Assembly: GCA_040219575.1 (NCBI GenBank)
Contig: JAVJSD010000076.1
Span: 1 to 64,000, forward strand
Direction of reading: 5' to 3'
DNA length: 64,000 nucleotides
Source of the DNA: JAVJSD01 sp040219575
Lineage (GTDB): Bacteria; Planctomycetota; Planctomycetia; Pirellulales; Pirellulaceae
The position numbers were made by a program, and so were the translations under genes. The notes below the pieces were generated by a model that was not told the DNA's origin, made no database searches, and was given only the letters and a program-made list of their open reading frames with translations. Within the stretch, counting starts at the first letter, position 1; every line of letters starts with the position of its first letter. Positions 1 to 8,550 of this stretch are shown here, one piece after another.

Positions 1-960
1 GCGTTGGGGTACTTGCGCGCCAAGGCGTCGGGCAGCGGGGCTTCACCATATCCGTTGGCAACGTCCACCTCGTGCCACTCGCGCACTTTCGCCAGATGGG
101 CGTGCAACTCCTCGTGCAGTGTCACTGGCAGCAACGTCGCCCGATCCTTGTCACCCTTGCCCCTCCGCACCACGACCAGCCCGGCATCGAAGTCCAGGTC
201 CTTCACCCTCAACCGCAGCAGTTCTCCGAGCCGAAGCCCGCTCCCGTAGAGCAGCTTCACCATCAACTGGAACGGTGGCTCGACCGCCGAAAGGAGCCGC
301 TGCACCTCAGCCACGGATAACACCGTCGGTAGCTTCGGGCCCCGCTTGGCTCGGACTGTCTGTGCCATCTCCTCCAGGTCAACACGCAACACCTCGCGGA
401 ACAGAAGTAGCAAAGCGCAGAGCGCTGAAGGCCTGGTTCTGCGTCGAAGCGCTCACCTTTTCGACCATGGCCAGATGCGTCAGGAAAGCTTTGGCGTCGG
501 CAGCGGTCGGCTCGCCCTCCGCCCCGGTGTCGTGGCGGTACGCCAGGAAGCGGCGGTTCCAGTGCAGATAGGTCTTCTCCGTGCTACTGGCGTAGTGGCG
601 AAGGCGAATCACCTCGCGCAGCCGCTCCAGCCTCGCGGCATCGTCCACGAATGCCGTAACGGTCGGCCCGTGGTCGTCTTCCGCTTTGGCTCCACGGTAC
701 TGGTAGCGGTAGATGCGGATCGCGTCCGACGCCTGCTGAAGCTGCCACGGCTTCGTGCCCACACGCCCACCCACCTCGGCCAGAAACAGGTCCAGCGTTT
801 GCTCGAAGCTGTACCCGCCATGTGCCCGGGCGAAGAGCAGGAAGTCCCGCACCCAGCGTACGAGGTACGGCTGGTGCTTATCCAACGCCAAGTCCTTGTC
901 TTGAAGGAACTTGGCATAGCCGTCGAGCACCTCGTGCAAATGAGCATCGTGGTCAGCCAT
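1..960 (-). pseudogene. intI: Integron-type tyrosine recombinase (IntI family), frameshifted and cut by window edge
   Basis: Site-specific recombinase that would move gene cassettes between attI and attC sites. The N-terminal SAM-like part reads from 960 to about 425, with conserved segments YASSTEKTYLHWNRRF and NQAFSAL. The frame then breaks, and the rest continues in another frame from about 410 to base 1: LLLFREVL, then GSGLRLGELLRLRVKDLDFD with the first catalytic Arg, and RGKGDKDRATLLP with the beta-strand Lys. The segment VANGYGEAPLPDALARKYPN is the extra patch that marks integron integrases among tyrosine recombinases. The His/Arg/Tyr end lies left of the window. The break coincides with a 7-bp near-repeat (CAGAGCG/CAAAGCG) at 411-424. 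Unless the shift is a sequencing error or is bypassed, the product is inactive. Confidence 0.88.
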
Positions 961-975
961 ATCTCGCTTCCCTCA

Positions 976-993
976 TTATCCCGATCGGGATAA
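976..993. promoter_or_regulatory. 18-bp perfect palindrome upstream of intI (candidate operator)
   Basis: TTATCCCGATCGGGATAA is a perfect palindrome 16 bp upstream of the intI start codon. Its place between the divergent integrase and first cassette fits an operator for the integrase or cassette promoter. It is not the classical LexA box of E. coli or Bacillus, so the regulator is unknown. Confidence 0.45.
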
Positions 994-1020
994 CACCGGA
1001 ATATGGGTGGTTATCCAGAC
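994..1020 (+). other. Candidate attI / first recombination point
   Basis: GGATAACACC (988-997) faces GGTGGTTATCC (1006-1016) as an imperfect inverted repeat. GTTATCC at 1010-1016 has the G/TT start of an integron core site and stands between intI and the first cassette, where attI is expected. attI sites are poorly conserved, so this rests on position and the GTT triplet only. Confidence 0.3.
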
Positions 1021-1471
1021 GGTGTCAAGCTGCGCCTTCCGCCAGCGGGCGGGGTTTTCCGCCTCGAACTGCTTCGCGAGGCCTACGCCTGGTGGTAGAA
1101 TCGCCCGCAGTGTCCCGGCAAAAGGGGATTTCTGTAGAAAAACAAGTTCTGCCTTAAAGCCGCACCGGATTTCGCGAACCGTGACATCAACGGATGCCAA
1201 AACTGCAGCGGTCGCTCACCAACTTGGCATCTGCCTCGCTTGGTGCGGAGACCGCGTTCCACGTATCGGTGAAAGTGACGACTTAGCCGCCGCATTCCGA
1301 AGTCCGGAACTTACTGTTGCCGCTCACCGCGTATTCCCAGATTCGTGCCACACAATATTTTCATCAGACGTGGTTGATCGCTTCCATGAATTCACAGATG
1401 AACGCGAATCGTTGACCGCGGTCCCGGCGACTGCCGCAACTGCTGAGCTTCATCGTCCACGCTCAATTCTG

Positions 1472-1771
1472 ATGTTCAAATGGCGATATTCGCTTTTCGA
1501 TGGCGCAGCGACACCTGTGTCGCTTGGGTTTCTCAACGACGATTACATGCCGCCATGGGACACTTGGCTTCAAGTCGTGCCCATGACCACCGATGAACCT
1601 GAGTCATGTGGGCTGATAAGCTGGGTTCCAGAAACGATAGGGCCATACGTCAACGCCGGAATCATCGTTGATCCGGCAGAATCGATGTCTTGGTGCTCCA
1701 TATCGTCAGATGGTAGAATCGTGATTCACGGTTGGGGGCAACAGTGGGGCGACGACTTTGGCGATCGCTAG
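1472..1771 (+). CDS. Integron cassette 1 protein, unknown function (99 aa)
   Basis: Not recognised. The ATG at 1472 begins MFKWRYSLFDG and the protein is rich in Trp and acidic residues (DDYMPPWDTWLQVVP, SMSWCSISSDGRIVIHGWGQ), with no signal peptide or membrane segment. The frame is open back to 1007, but the upstream part looks non-coding (biased composition, no fold-like pattern), so the internal ATG is preferred. The stop at 1771 lies 24 bp before the attC that closes the cassette. A promoter in the 460-bp stretch in front is possible but not identifiable. Confidence 0.55.
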   Translation: MFKWRYSLFDGAATPVSLGFLNDDYMPPWDTWLQVVPMTTDEPESCGLISWVPETIGPYVNAGIIVDPAESMSWCSISSDGRIVIHGWGQQWGDDFGDR

Positions 1772-1794
1772 ATTTGTTCCCAGCACCGGAAACG

Positions 1795-1885
1795 GCAGAA
1801 CCATCGCATGCACGGGAGCGGCGGTGGCCAGCCGATTTTGACATCAACGTCAACTCCCGCCGCCCCGTGATGCGGGTCGTTATGC
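1795..1885 (+). repeat. attC recombination site 1 (91 bp)
   Basis: The outer boxes are GCAGAAC (1795-1801) and GTTATGC (1879-1885). The inner arms CGCATGCACGGGAGCGGCGG (1805-1824) and CCGCCGCCCCGTGATGCG (1857-1874) pair with two unpaired bases on one side, the extrahelical bases typical of attC. The cut would fall after G1879. Confidence 0.85.
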
Positions 1886-1909
1886 GGATACTCTAAATAA
1901 GTCCCGGAA

Positions 1910-2383
1910 ATGAACATCATGAAGTACCCGACCGCCCTTTTTCTCTCCGTGTTGTCGTTCGTGACTGCGACGTCGATTAGCACTGCTGACAGCCACGCGA
2001 CCGATGATGCCAAAGAACCGAACGCCACCAAAACTGTCGACGAATGGGCGTTCCCTCATGGTTCGGGCGGCAGCATCAAATCAATCGGCATCGGTGATGG
2101 ACCAATTCAGACATCCATCATCGACACAAGCAAGTCCTTTGGCGACGTTTGGACGTTCTACGCGAAGAAGATTGGCTGCGACAAGAAATACGTGGAAAAT
2201 ACTGCATACTACGATCACGGCAAGACAGGGGATGGGCGCTACCTTATTCGCGACATCATCAAGGGCGATGAACCGCGCCGAACATTCTTTGTCTATACAT
2301 GCCCGCGTTTTACTGTAACCGCGATCGTCAGGCCGAAAAGCGATGGAACAATTGTCGACATGACCGTCGTTGCACACAAATAA
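1910..2383 (+). CDS. Integron cassette 2 protein, exported, unknown function (157 aa)
   Basis: Not recognised. The N-terminus is a clear Sec signal peptide (MKYPTALFLSVLSFVTATS followed by a polar Ala-containing cleavage region), so the mature part of about 130 residues is exported. The mature part carries KSFGDVWTFYAKKIGCDKKY and a late Cys (FFVYTCPRF), so one disulfide is possible. The ATG at 1919 has a better-placed GGAAA than 1910 and may be the true start. The stop at 2381-2383 directly precedes the attC. The cassette is bounded by GTTATGCGGAT (1879-1889) and its exact complement ATCCGCATAAC (2383-2393), as expected for a cassette that can circularise. Confidence 0.75.
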   Translation: MNIMKYPTALFLSVLSFVTATSISTADSHATDDAKEPNATKTVDEWAFPHGSGGSIKSIGIGDGPIQTSIIDTSKSFGDVWTFYAKKIGCDKKYVENTAYYDHGKTGDGRYLIRDIIKGDEPRRTFFVYTCPRFTVTAIVRPKSDGTIVDMTVVAHK

Positions 2384-2386
2384 TCC

Positions 2387-2507
2387 GCATAACAATGAGG
2401 ATTTGACCTCGCGTGCGGGCGCGCGGATTCTCCGCTGGAGTGCGGTTGAGGCGGGGTGAGAGGGCGAATGGGCGTTGGATGAGCCGAGGTCAAGTCGTTT
2501 GTTCAAG
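2387..2507 (+). repeat. attC recombination site 2 (about 121 bp)
   Basis: The box GCATAAC (2387-2393) and inner arm GATTTGACCTCG (2400-2411) pair with CGAGGTCAAGTC (2485-2496) and GTTCAAG (2501-2507), leaving a long loop typical of larger attC sites. It starts 3 bp after the cassette 2 stop codon. Confidence 0.75.
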
Positions 2508-3044
2508 GAGCCCGCAGCGGCGAGTCGGCGGTCATCCATTAGGGAAATGGTTCGTGGCGACGCGGCGGAGAAGAGGATGGACCGTGCGGTGATGGGGGGC
2601 GGGAAGCTTGCGGCGAAGGAAAGGGACGTCGCGCGGCGGTCGTGACGAACACCAGACGCAGTGCTTAACGCCGTCTGCAAGGCTGCTGGAGAACTCGCCA
2701 GCGCGGTCAGCGCGCAAAGGGAGCGACGACACACGCCGACGGTGAAAAATCGGCGCTGCCTGATGAATTTCGGCAGTGCACATCGGCAGGCGGATCAAGG
2801 CGGGCGGCTCCTCAGCAGCCCCGTAGAGAGCATCTCTCGGTCCGTGTGCTGTGGGAAGCCGTTTTCGCCGCCGGCGTGCGTCTCCGGCCGCCTGGGCTTC
2901 TTGGATGGGCTGTCTGCACATTGACCGGCCGGCTCCCGGGGCCATCGTCCCTTTCCTTGCCATCCGCTGCCGGACTTCATGTCTGGGATGTCGATTTCGC
3001 AGGACACGGGCGTCACGTGAACTCGCTTGACGGGCTCGGTGAAC
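2508..3044. other. 537-bp stretch with no convincing gene
   Basis: It lies between the last attC and the first minus-strand gene of the element. The reading frames here have Arg/Pro-rich, unpatterned translations, and I see no second attC that would make this a third cassette. It could be the 3' edge of the array or an inactivated cassette. Confidence 0.4.
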
Positions 3045-3686
3045 CTACACGAGCCGCAAAGCAGACTCAACGCTGCTGCTCGATGCTGTCCGCCCCGGCC
3101 ACCTGGGACGCGGGACGCGGTGAACCGGCAGCATCTGGATCTGCGCCACCAGTCGAGCGGCCCCCTCTTGAACGTGCGGATTCTCATCGGCGACGAGCGT
3201 GAACAGGTCCAGGTGCTGATCAACATCGGGTCGCTGACCGGCCTCACCGGCGGCGTGCAGCAGTCGTACGCAGTAATCCGCCTGCTTCCGCTTGCAGGCG
3301 GCTTCAACGATGAGCCGATCGACAACGCCGGGGAAGCGACTGATCGCCGCGACGGCCATCGCGTTCAGTTTGCTTTCGCCGACGCGGATCGCCTCCAGCA
3401 TGGCCTCCGTGACGAGCACGCCGCGATTCTCATCAGTGGGGCGCGCCGTGCTCATCTCCGCCATCAAAATGCGTAGTCGCCGCCGCTGTGGCTCCGACGT
3501 CCCCTGGTCCTCGATCACACTGGCGAGGTACGGGAATATCCGCTCGCCCAGGACGCAGAGCGCCTGCCCGCACTTCCAGTTCAATTGCGTGGCGGCGACG
3601 CGCAGCCCCTCGACGAGGGCGGCGACGATCAATTCCGCTGTCTCGGCGTCTACACGTTTCACGGCTTGTCCAGATGCTTCCGTCAT
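3045..3686 (-). CDS. Unknown helical protein (213 aa)
   Basis: Not recognised. The ATG at 3686 has GAAGGA about 10 bp upstream. The sequence is helical and repeat-like (AELIVAALVEGLRVAATQLN, AMLEAIRVGESKLNAMAVAA, ADYCVRLLHAAGEAG), suggesting an alpha-solenoid of HEAT/ARM character over residues 15-180. The Pro/Arg-rich last 30 residues may be disordered. It is the last of the co-oriented minus-strand genes of the element, with a 67-bp gap to the gene before it. Confidence 0.6.
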   Translation of the reverse strand: MTEASGQAVKRVDAETAELIVAALVEGLRVAATQLNWKCGQALCVLGERIFPYLASVIEDQGTSEPQRRRLRILMAEMSTARPTDENRGVLVTEAMLEAIRVGESKLNAMAVAAISRFPGVVDRLIVEAACKRKQADYCVRLLHAAGEAGQRPDVDQHLDLFTLVADENPHVQEGAARLVAQIQMLPVHRVPRPRWPGRTASSSSVESALRLV

Positions 3687-3753
3687 TGCGTTGCGTTCCT
3701 TCTTCGATGTTGTGGTTGCAGCGACGTCAAGATAGACGCCGTTGCCCGTGTCG

Positions 3754-4272
3754 CTACGTGAGATCCAGCACGCACTCGGCCGTTTGCGACATCTCCTCAG
3801 CGAACGCGTTGAAGGCGGACTCGACCGAGTGGTTCACCGCCCGGAAATGGTAGTGGGCGTCGCCGGGGAATCGCCAAGCCAAAGCCAGATGCAGTCCACC
3901 AATGCGCGTCAGGTCATCGACAAGCTCGTTGAGTCGGCGGTTGTCCGCGTCAGCCACGCTGCTCGGACTCGGCTCGCTCGCCGCCCGAACCTTGAAGTTG
4001 ATCTCGTCGCCAACTTGCCGGCCAGTCTGGTAGCCGACGGAGATCTCTTCCAGTACTCGCAATGCATATCCCGGAGTGGAGCCGCACTCCCAGATGACGG
4101 CGCGGTCTCCGTCGATGCGGGCGTGGAACGCATAGTCCGCGTCGGCCGGCAGCGACGCCAGGAGGCGATGGAGCTTCCGCGTGGTTTCCAGAATGGCGAA
4201 TTTGTCAGGTCCAGCCGGGGAGTTCGGATTGTCTTCAGAATTCGGTTGTCCTTCGTGGGGCAGCTCGTTCAT
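3754..4272 (-). CDS. Unknown element-borne protein (172 aa)
   Basis: Not recognised. Soluble and acidic. The core (residues 30-90) is KLHRLLASLPADADYAFHAR. The C-terminal part LALAWRFPGDAHYHFRAVNH resembles FGWQPPGEREHHFDYTLGAA in the 194-aa protein encoded at 6387-6971, so the two may share a small domain. It lies 52 bp downstream of the 381-aa gene and is probably co-transcribed with it. No catalytic motif is evident. Confidence 0.6.
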   Translation of the reverse strand: MNELPHEGQPNSEDNPNSPAGPDKFAILETTRKLHRLLASLPADADYAFHARIDGDRAVIWECGSTPGYALRVLEEISVGYQTGRQVGDEINFKVRAASEPSPSSVADADNRRLNELVDDLTRIGGLHLALAWRFPGDAHYHFRAVNHSVESAFNAFAEEMSQTAECVLDLT

Positions 4273-4324
4273 GCAAATTCCCTTCGTGCGAGTAGATTAA
4301 GGAAACAAGTAGATGTGATCTGGT

Positions 4325-5470
4325 TTAGTTGGCCGCGACGGAACCGGGAAACGACAGGAACTCGTGGTCCGTGTGGTCCGTCGTCGATCCGGAAGCCGTC
4401 TCGTTTACACGCTCCTTCGCCGCCTCAGCGGCAGCCGTGTCAGCTCTCTGGTCCTGCTGATGGGTTCCGACGCCTTGCTGCGTTTGATGCTGGGGCACTT
4501 CGTTACCGCGCTTGACTTTTCGTGTCGCGACGTTGGCCAGCAGCAGCTGCCGAGTCGTGGTGAGCGCCTTGACCGCAGTGAGATAGCGGCGATGGGCACG
4601 GTCTCGCTCCTGTGACCAAAACTTGGCCTGGCTCAGATTGTCTTCGACGGTCACGCTCACGGTGTCGGCATACTGCAACTGCAACCAGCAAGCGATCACC
4701 CGCTCGGCCAACATCTGCTCCATACGCGTGGGATCGTCGCCGAGAAGCTCCGCCTCCATCTCCTGAGCGGCTCGCTGTGTCGCCTCGAACAGGAGTTGGT
4801 CTCCGCCAGCGATCAGACGGATCAGTGTGAGTCGTGCATGCGCCGCCAGGTCGCCGATCTTTTGCCACACCTCGGGGTTGTTGTCGAGGATCTCACGCAG
4901 CCGTTTGTTGGCCTCGGCGTCGCCGCCGTTTGCCCGCTCGACCAGGAGGCGGAAGTCGTCGTTCCCATTCGGCGATTGGTTGCCGTCGCCGGGGACTTCG
5001 TCGGCGGTGGACTGGTCCGCAGGCGCTACCCGGGTGTCCCCGCCATCGGCGATCCCGCTGGCACTGGACGCAGACGGAGTTTCAGAGGGCTCTGTGAAGT
5101 CAGCGTTGGCGGCCGGCGTATCGGGGCTGCCATTTACTCGTTGCGAATTCATTCGCGTGTCCTCCTGTGGTTTCTGTCGCACGTGCCATACCCCGCTGCG
5201 CCGATAACATCCGGCGGCCGATAGCACGGTGGCCATCTCCGCGTCCACCTCGGTCGTCAGCCGGTCTACGGAGCCTACGGCGGCGCGATACTGTCGTCGG
5301 TGGCGCAGGTCCGCCTCACGGTCAGTCTTCCGACGCTTACGGGCCGCGTCGAATTCCTGTGCCGCCAACTCCGCCGCCCGACCGCAGCCGAGGTAGATCT
5401 TTTTGACCTTCGTGCCGTTTCGGACGGAGCGGTAGTAGTAGCGGTGGTTTCCTCGTCTCTCCCAGGCCAT
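4325..5470 (-). CDS. Unknown accessory protein with basic N-terminal motif (381 aa)
   Basis: The N-terminus MAWERRGNHRYYYRSVRNGT and KKIYLGCGRAAE form a short conserved motif that I associate with planctomycete accessory proteins of unknown role. Residues 30-70 are charged and probably coiled (AAQEFDAARKRRKTDREADL). Residues 110-170 are a low-complexity Ser/Asp/Gly linker. Residues 190-300 are helical (QKIGDLAAHARLTLIRLIAG, LFEATQRAAQEMEAELLG). No enzyme motif is visible. A DNA-associated role is possible but not shown. Confidence 0.65.
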   Translation of the reverse strand: MAWERRGNHRYYYRSVRNGTKVKKIYLGCGRAAELAAQEFDAARKRRKTDREADLRHRRQYRAAVGSVDRLTTEVDAEMATVLSAAGCYRRSGVWHVRQKPQEDTRMNSQRVNGSPDTPAANADFTEPSETPSASSASGIADGGDTRVAPADQSTADEVPGDGNQSPNGNDDFRLLVERANGGDAEANKRLREILDNNPEVWQKIGDLAAHARLTLIRLIAGGDQLLFEATQRAAQEMEAELLGDDPTRMEQMLAERVIACWLQLQYADTVSVTVEDNLSQAKFWSQERDRAHRRYLTAVKALTTTRQLLLANVATRKVKRGNEVPQHQTQQGVGTHQQDQRADTAAAEAAKERVNETASGSTTDHTDHEFLSFPGSVAAN

Positions 5471-5563
5471 TTGAATTGCATCGCTGTACTACGCGATTGA
5501 AATGAAAACTCGGTAAGATTCAACGTCTCGGCCGCATTCAACCAACTGGGAGCCTCTCCCAGC

Positions 5564-6403
5564 CTACGCGACTTCTCTCGATTCATTTCGGGGTTCGTCG
5601 TCGGACGTCTCCGTAACCACCGTCACGGGCTCCTGGACGGCCACAGGACGCATTTTCGGATCGATTACAGCAACCAACTGCTCAACGGCCGCCACAAACG
5701 GCGCGTCCGCGACTGCACCGTCCACGTGGGTGGATTTCTCCAAATCGTGGAACGCTCGAAACAGGTGCATGGAGTTTTCGTCCTCGGGCAGCGACAGCAT
5801 GTCGATCAGCATGCGGGTGGTGCCATGCTGTACGTCGCTCACGCCTGACGCACCATGTTGAGGCGAGGCCGCCGGCACCCCCATCAACGTCGTATGGACG
5901 CGGTCGATCACGAGCGGACCGCCGAAGTAACCGAGCAGCCTAATCGCCTGGTAAACCCGCCCCGTAGCCACGTCTTCATCACTACTGCCTCTGACCGCCG
6001 CCAGCAGCACATAGCATCGCGCATCGAGGCGATCACGCACGTCGAAGAACAGTTGCTCGTACGTAGCGATGCCGGCGTCGGCGAGCGCCATATGCTGAGC
6101 GATTTCGGCAGTCGGCTGCCGCGCCAGAATCCGGGCCTGGACCATCGCCATGAGCAGCCCGCCCTCCACATGCAGCCGCCGAGCCGTAGCGATGTCGGGC
6201 ATTCGGTGTGCGAGGTTGTCTACCTGCTCGCGAGACTTGCAGCGACGCCGGCGTCGTAGATACTCGACGGCCTCGCCAGTGACTTCGTCGTCCCGATGCC
6301 GGCAATGCTTCTTGCTGGCGGTGACCAAGTGTTCGGCGCGCCGCCATCGCCAGTCCGCGGGACGCATTGGATTGCGATGCTGAAAGTCAGCGAACGTCAC
6401 CAT
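5564..6403 (-). CDS. Unknown element-borne helical protein (279 aa)
   Basis: Not recognised. The ATG at 6403 gives MVTFADFQHRNPMRPADWRW. The first 80 residues are strongly basic (EAVEYLRRRRRCKSREQ), and the middle is helical (HVEGGLLMAMVQARILARQ). The start overlaps the end of the upstream gene by 17 bp, which implies translational coupling. The basic N-terminus and setting suggest nucleic-acid contact, but no known fold is recognised. Confidence 0.6.
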   Translation of the reverse strand: MVTFADFQHRNPMRPADWRWRRAEHLVTASKKHCRHRDDEVTGEAVEYLRRRRRCKSREQVDNLAHRMPDIATARRLHVEGGLLMAMVQARILARQPTAEIAQHMALADAGIATYEQLFFDVRDRLDARCYVLLAAVRGSSDEDVATGRVYQAIRLLGYFGGPLVIDRVHTTLMGVPAASPQHGASGVSDVQHGTTRMLIDMLSLPEDENSMHLFRAFHDLEKSTHVDGAVADAPFVAAVEQLVAVIDPKMRPVAVQEPVTVVTETSDDEPRNESREVA

Positions 6404-6971
6404 GATGAACCTCCGTTTGATTCCCGGGCTCGGCGAGTGCCAGTACATCGACACCGAGGGCGTCAACGAGATACCACCGCAGTTGGGCGTCTACCTTCTC
6501 GCGCGCCGCACCGAGCGTGTAGTCAAAGTGGTGCTCCCGTTCTCCGGGCGGCTGCCAGCCAAACACGAACTGCAGCTCACGCTCGTGCAGAGCATCGACG
6601 AGTTGCTCCATCGCCACTAGCTTCCAGTAGGCCCGATCCGGCGCATCAAGCAGCGTGGCGGGATCGCATTCCGGGCCGTACGCAGCGGAGGCGAGAAGTT
6701 CCCCTCGGACGACGCCGAGCAACCGCAAGCCCAGCGTGGCGACCAAGTCGGGGCTCGGCGACCCGATCGCCTGGCGGCGACGATCCTGGAATGCGATCAG
6801 CAGGAAGGTCAGCCCCGCGCCAGCGAGGAACCGGACCATCCCGCCCAGCGGACCGGCGGCGATGTCGTCGAGCGCGGCGCTGGGTTCGTCGGGCCGCATG
6901 TCGGCGAGGACTTGCCGGGCGCGGCGTTGGTCGGCGCGGGTCGGCGTGTAGATGTACTTGGATGAGGTCAT
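6387..6971 (-). CDS. Unknown element-borne protein, one hydrophobic segment (194 aa)
   Basis: Not recognised. The ATG at 6971 (MTSSKYIYTPTRADQRRARQ) is taken over an upstream start because the gene then begins cleanly. Residues 45-65 (GGMVRFLAGAGLTFLLIAFQ) are hydrophobic and could be a membrane helix or buried core. The C-terminal HERELQFVFGWQPPGEREHH resembles part of the 172-aa protein at 3754-4272. It overlaps the next gene by 17 bp. Confidence 0.55.
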   Translation of the reverse strand: MTSSKYIYTPTRADQRRARQVLADMRPDEPSAALDDIAAGPLGGMVRFLAGAGLTFLLIAFQDRRRQAIGSPSPDLVATLGLRLLGVVRGELLASAAYGPECDPATLLDAPDRAYWKLVAMEQLVDALHERELQFVFGWQPPGEREHHFDYTLGAAREKVDAQLRWYLVDALGVDVLALAEPGNQTEVHHGDVR

Positions 6972-7223
6972 GACGTGCATCCTTGCATTGCGGCTCGGTA
7001 TTCGGAGCGGCGGTGACTGAGGTCATTATCCCGCGCGAAGACGGGCAAGAAAACCCCAACGGCGTCCGTAACCACGGAACGCCGCTGGGCCAGTCGTTGA
7101 GAAACACGTCAACTAAATCTTTGTCGGCAGTCCTGTCCTGACTGGACTGCCGTATGGATTGCGGTTCACCAGCGGAATCGCGGCGGCGACATTGGGTACG
7201 ATATCCGTCGCCAACGGCCGATA

Positions 7224-7859
7224 TCACCATTCCGTTTTGAGCTGGCTACGCTGCACTGCCGCCTCAAGGGCGCTTTCCATCTCGGCCTTGATGCCAGCCC
7301 ACTCGCGACGCGTGTCTCGACCGGACAGTATCGCAGCCTGCCGAAGTTCCTCCTTCCGAAACAGTTCGGCAACAAAGGCGGGGATATCCTCAGCGAATAC
7401 GGCAACGCCATGCGCTTCGTAGCACCGCTTAGCCGCCGGGGGAGAGTGGGAGTCGGTCCAGCGTCGATAAACTTGCTCGAAGGCATGATGCAGGTCGGGC
7501 AAGAACTCCTCATGTTCGCGATCCCACGCGAGACTTTGCCAAAGATCCTTCAATTTGTCGTCGGGATCGACCTCGCGCACGACGGGATTGATCCAATCGA
7601 CACTGGTCGCCCAGTCGCTCGGATCGACCTCGGCGCCCCAGAAGAGATCGACCATCAGATGGACAAGGTGTGGGCAGGGTTTGGCGATCGGCTGTAGCGT
7701 CCCGAACTTGATGACGAGTTCGTGTTCGATCACGTCTCGGTAGCTGTCCCCTTGGTGGCTGTTGCGAACGTCGGTGAGGGCAAGTGAATCCACGGCGATT
7801 GCACCTGCTCGGGCCCGACAAGACTTGCAGCGGGTCAGCGGAATCAGATTGGTGGCCAT
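7224..7859 (-). CDS. Unknown protein with CxxC motif (211 aa)
   Basis: Not recognised. The ATG at 7859 follows AAAGGA by about 9 bp; the longer frame is not preferred because its extra 59 residues look random. The N-terminus MATNLIPLTRCKSCRARAGA has a CxxC pair that could form half of a metal site, with later Cys/His (KPCPHLVHLMVD). The rest is mixed helix and acidic. It is the first gene after the iteron region when reading the minus strand. Confidence 0.55.
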   Translation of the reverse strand: MATNLIPLTRCKSCRARAGAIAVDSLALTDVRNSHQGDSYRDVIEHELVIKFGTLQPIAKPCPHLVHLMVDLFWGAEVDPSDWATSVDWINPVVREVDPDDKLKDLWQSLAWDREHEEFLPDLHHAFEQVYRRWTDSHSPPAAKRCYEAHGVAVFAEDIPAFVAELFRKEELRQAAILSGRDTRREWAGIKAEMESALEAAVQRSQLKTEW

Positions 7860-8285
7860 ATCAGGACGTCCTTTCGAGTCGGGAAAAAATGGGAAACAAG
7901 AATACGGCGGCCTCCTTGCCGCGTGGAGCGAATGTAGAGAGGTGGCGACATCGGTCATGGTCGGTCTATTGGACGGCCGAACATGCTTTGACGAACGCGA
8001 TGTTGCATTCGCGCGAACGCCGGATGGCGACTCCACCCGGACGGCTCAGCCTTCGACTGCAAGAGGACGCCGTCGAGACCGCTGAACTGCTCAGCGTGCT
8101 CATCGGTGTGGACAATGGTCGTCTTCATGTTGATCTCCCTTTCAGCGTGGATGGGGTGTGGTTTCGATGGTTCGTGACGAGTCGAATTCGCGGGTCATGT
8201 GCTTTCGTGGGCCATTGGTCTTTCTCTGGAAGGAGGGGTATCACGGCTGAGGTACGTTCGGACACGATGTCCGGTGATAGTTGAA

Positions 8286-8311
8286 TTTCTGGAAACGCCG
8301 CCACGTATGTC
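8286..8311 (+). repeat. 26-bp motif shared with 11,255-11,280 (copy 1)
   Basis: TTTCTGGAAACGCCGCC followed by ACGTATGTC. It matches the second copy at 21 of 26 positions, all five differences being transitions. The two copies flank the primase-helicase gene. Confidence 0.5.
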
Positions 8312-8550
8312 TTGCTTGATGCAATGCGCGCCACGGAAGCGTCGCACGAAGAACCATCGAACACAGCACGTTGGGATTGTTCGCGTCGTGGTGAGGGAGT
8401 TGCCGCTGGGACCGATTGCCGGAAAGTTTGGCAGCGGCAGTACCGCATCGTGGCGGTTCCGATCTGGTTGACGTGGCCGGAAGAGGGCTGCTCTGGCGGT
8501 GGAACGGACGTGGCGGCGAAATGGTCGGGTACGGTGTTCGTGGTGCCGAG

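Noticed and set aside
1196..1260. Hairpin GCAGCGGTC.../...GACCGC as a further attC
   Set aside because: Outer boxes do not fit (GTTCCAC) and the bulges are one-sided, unlike the two accepted sites. It could be a worn attC but is not supported.
2532..2963. 143-codon minus-strand ORF after the last attC
   Set aside because: Arg/Pro-rich unpatterned translation with no ribosome site; overlaps other equally poor frames.
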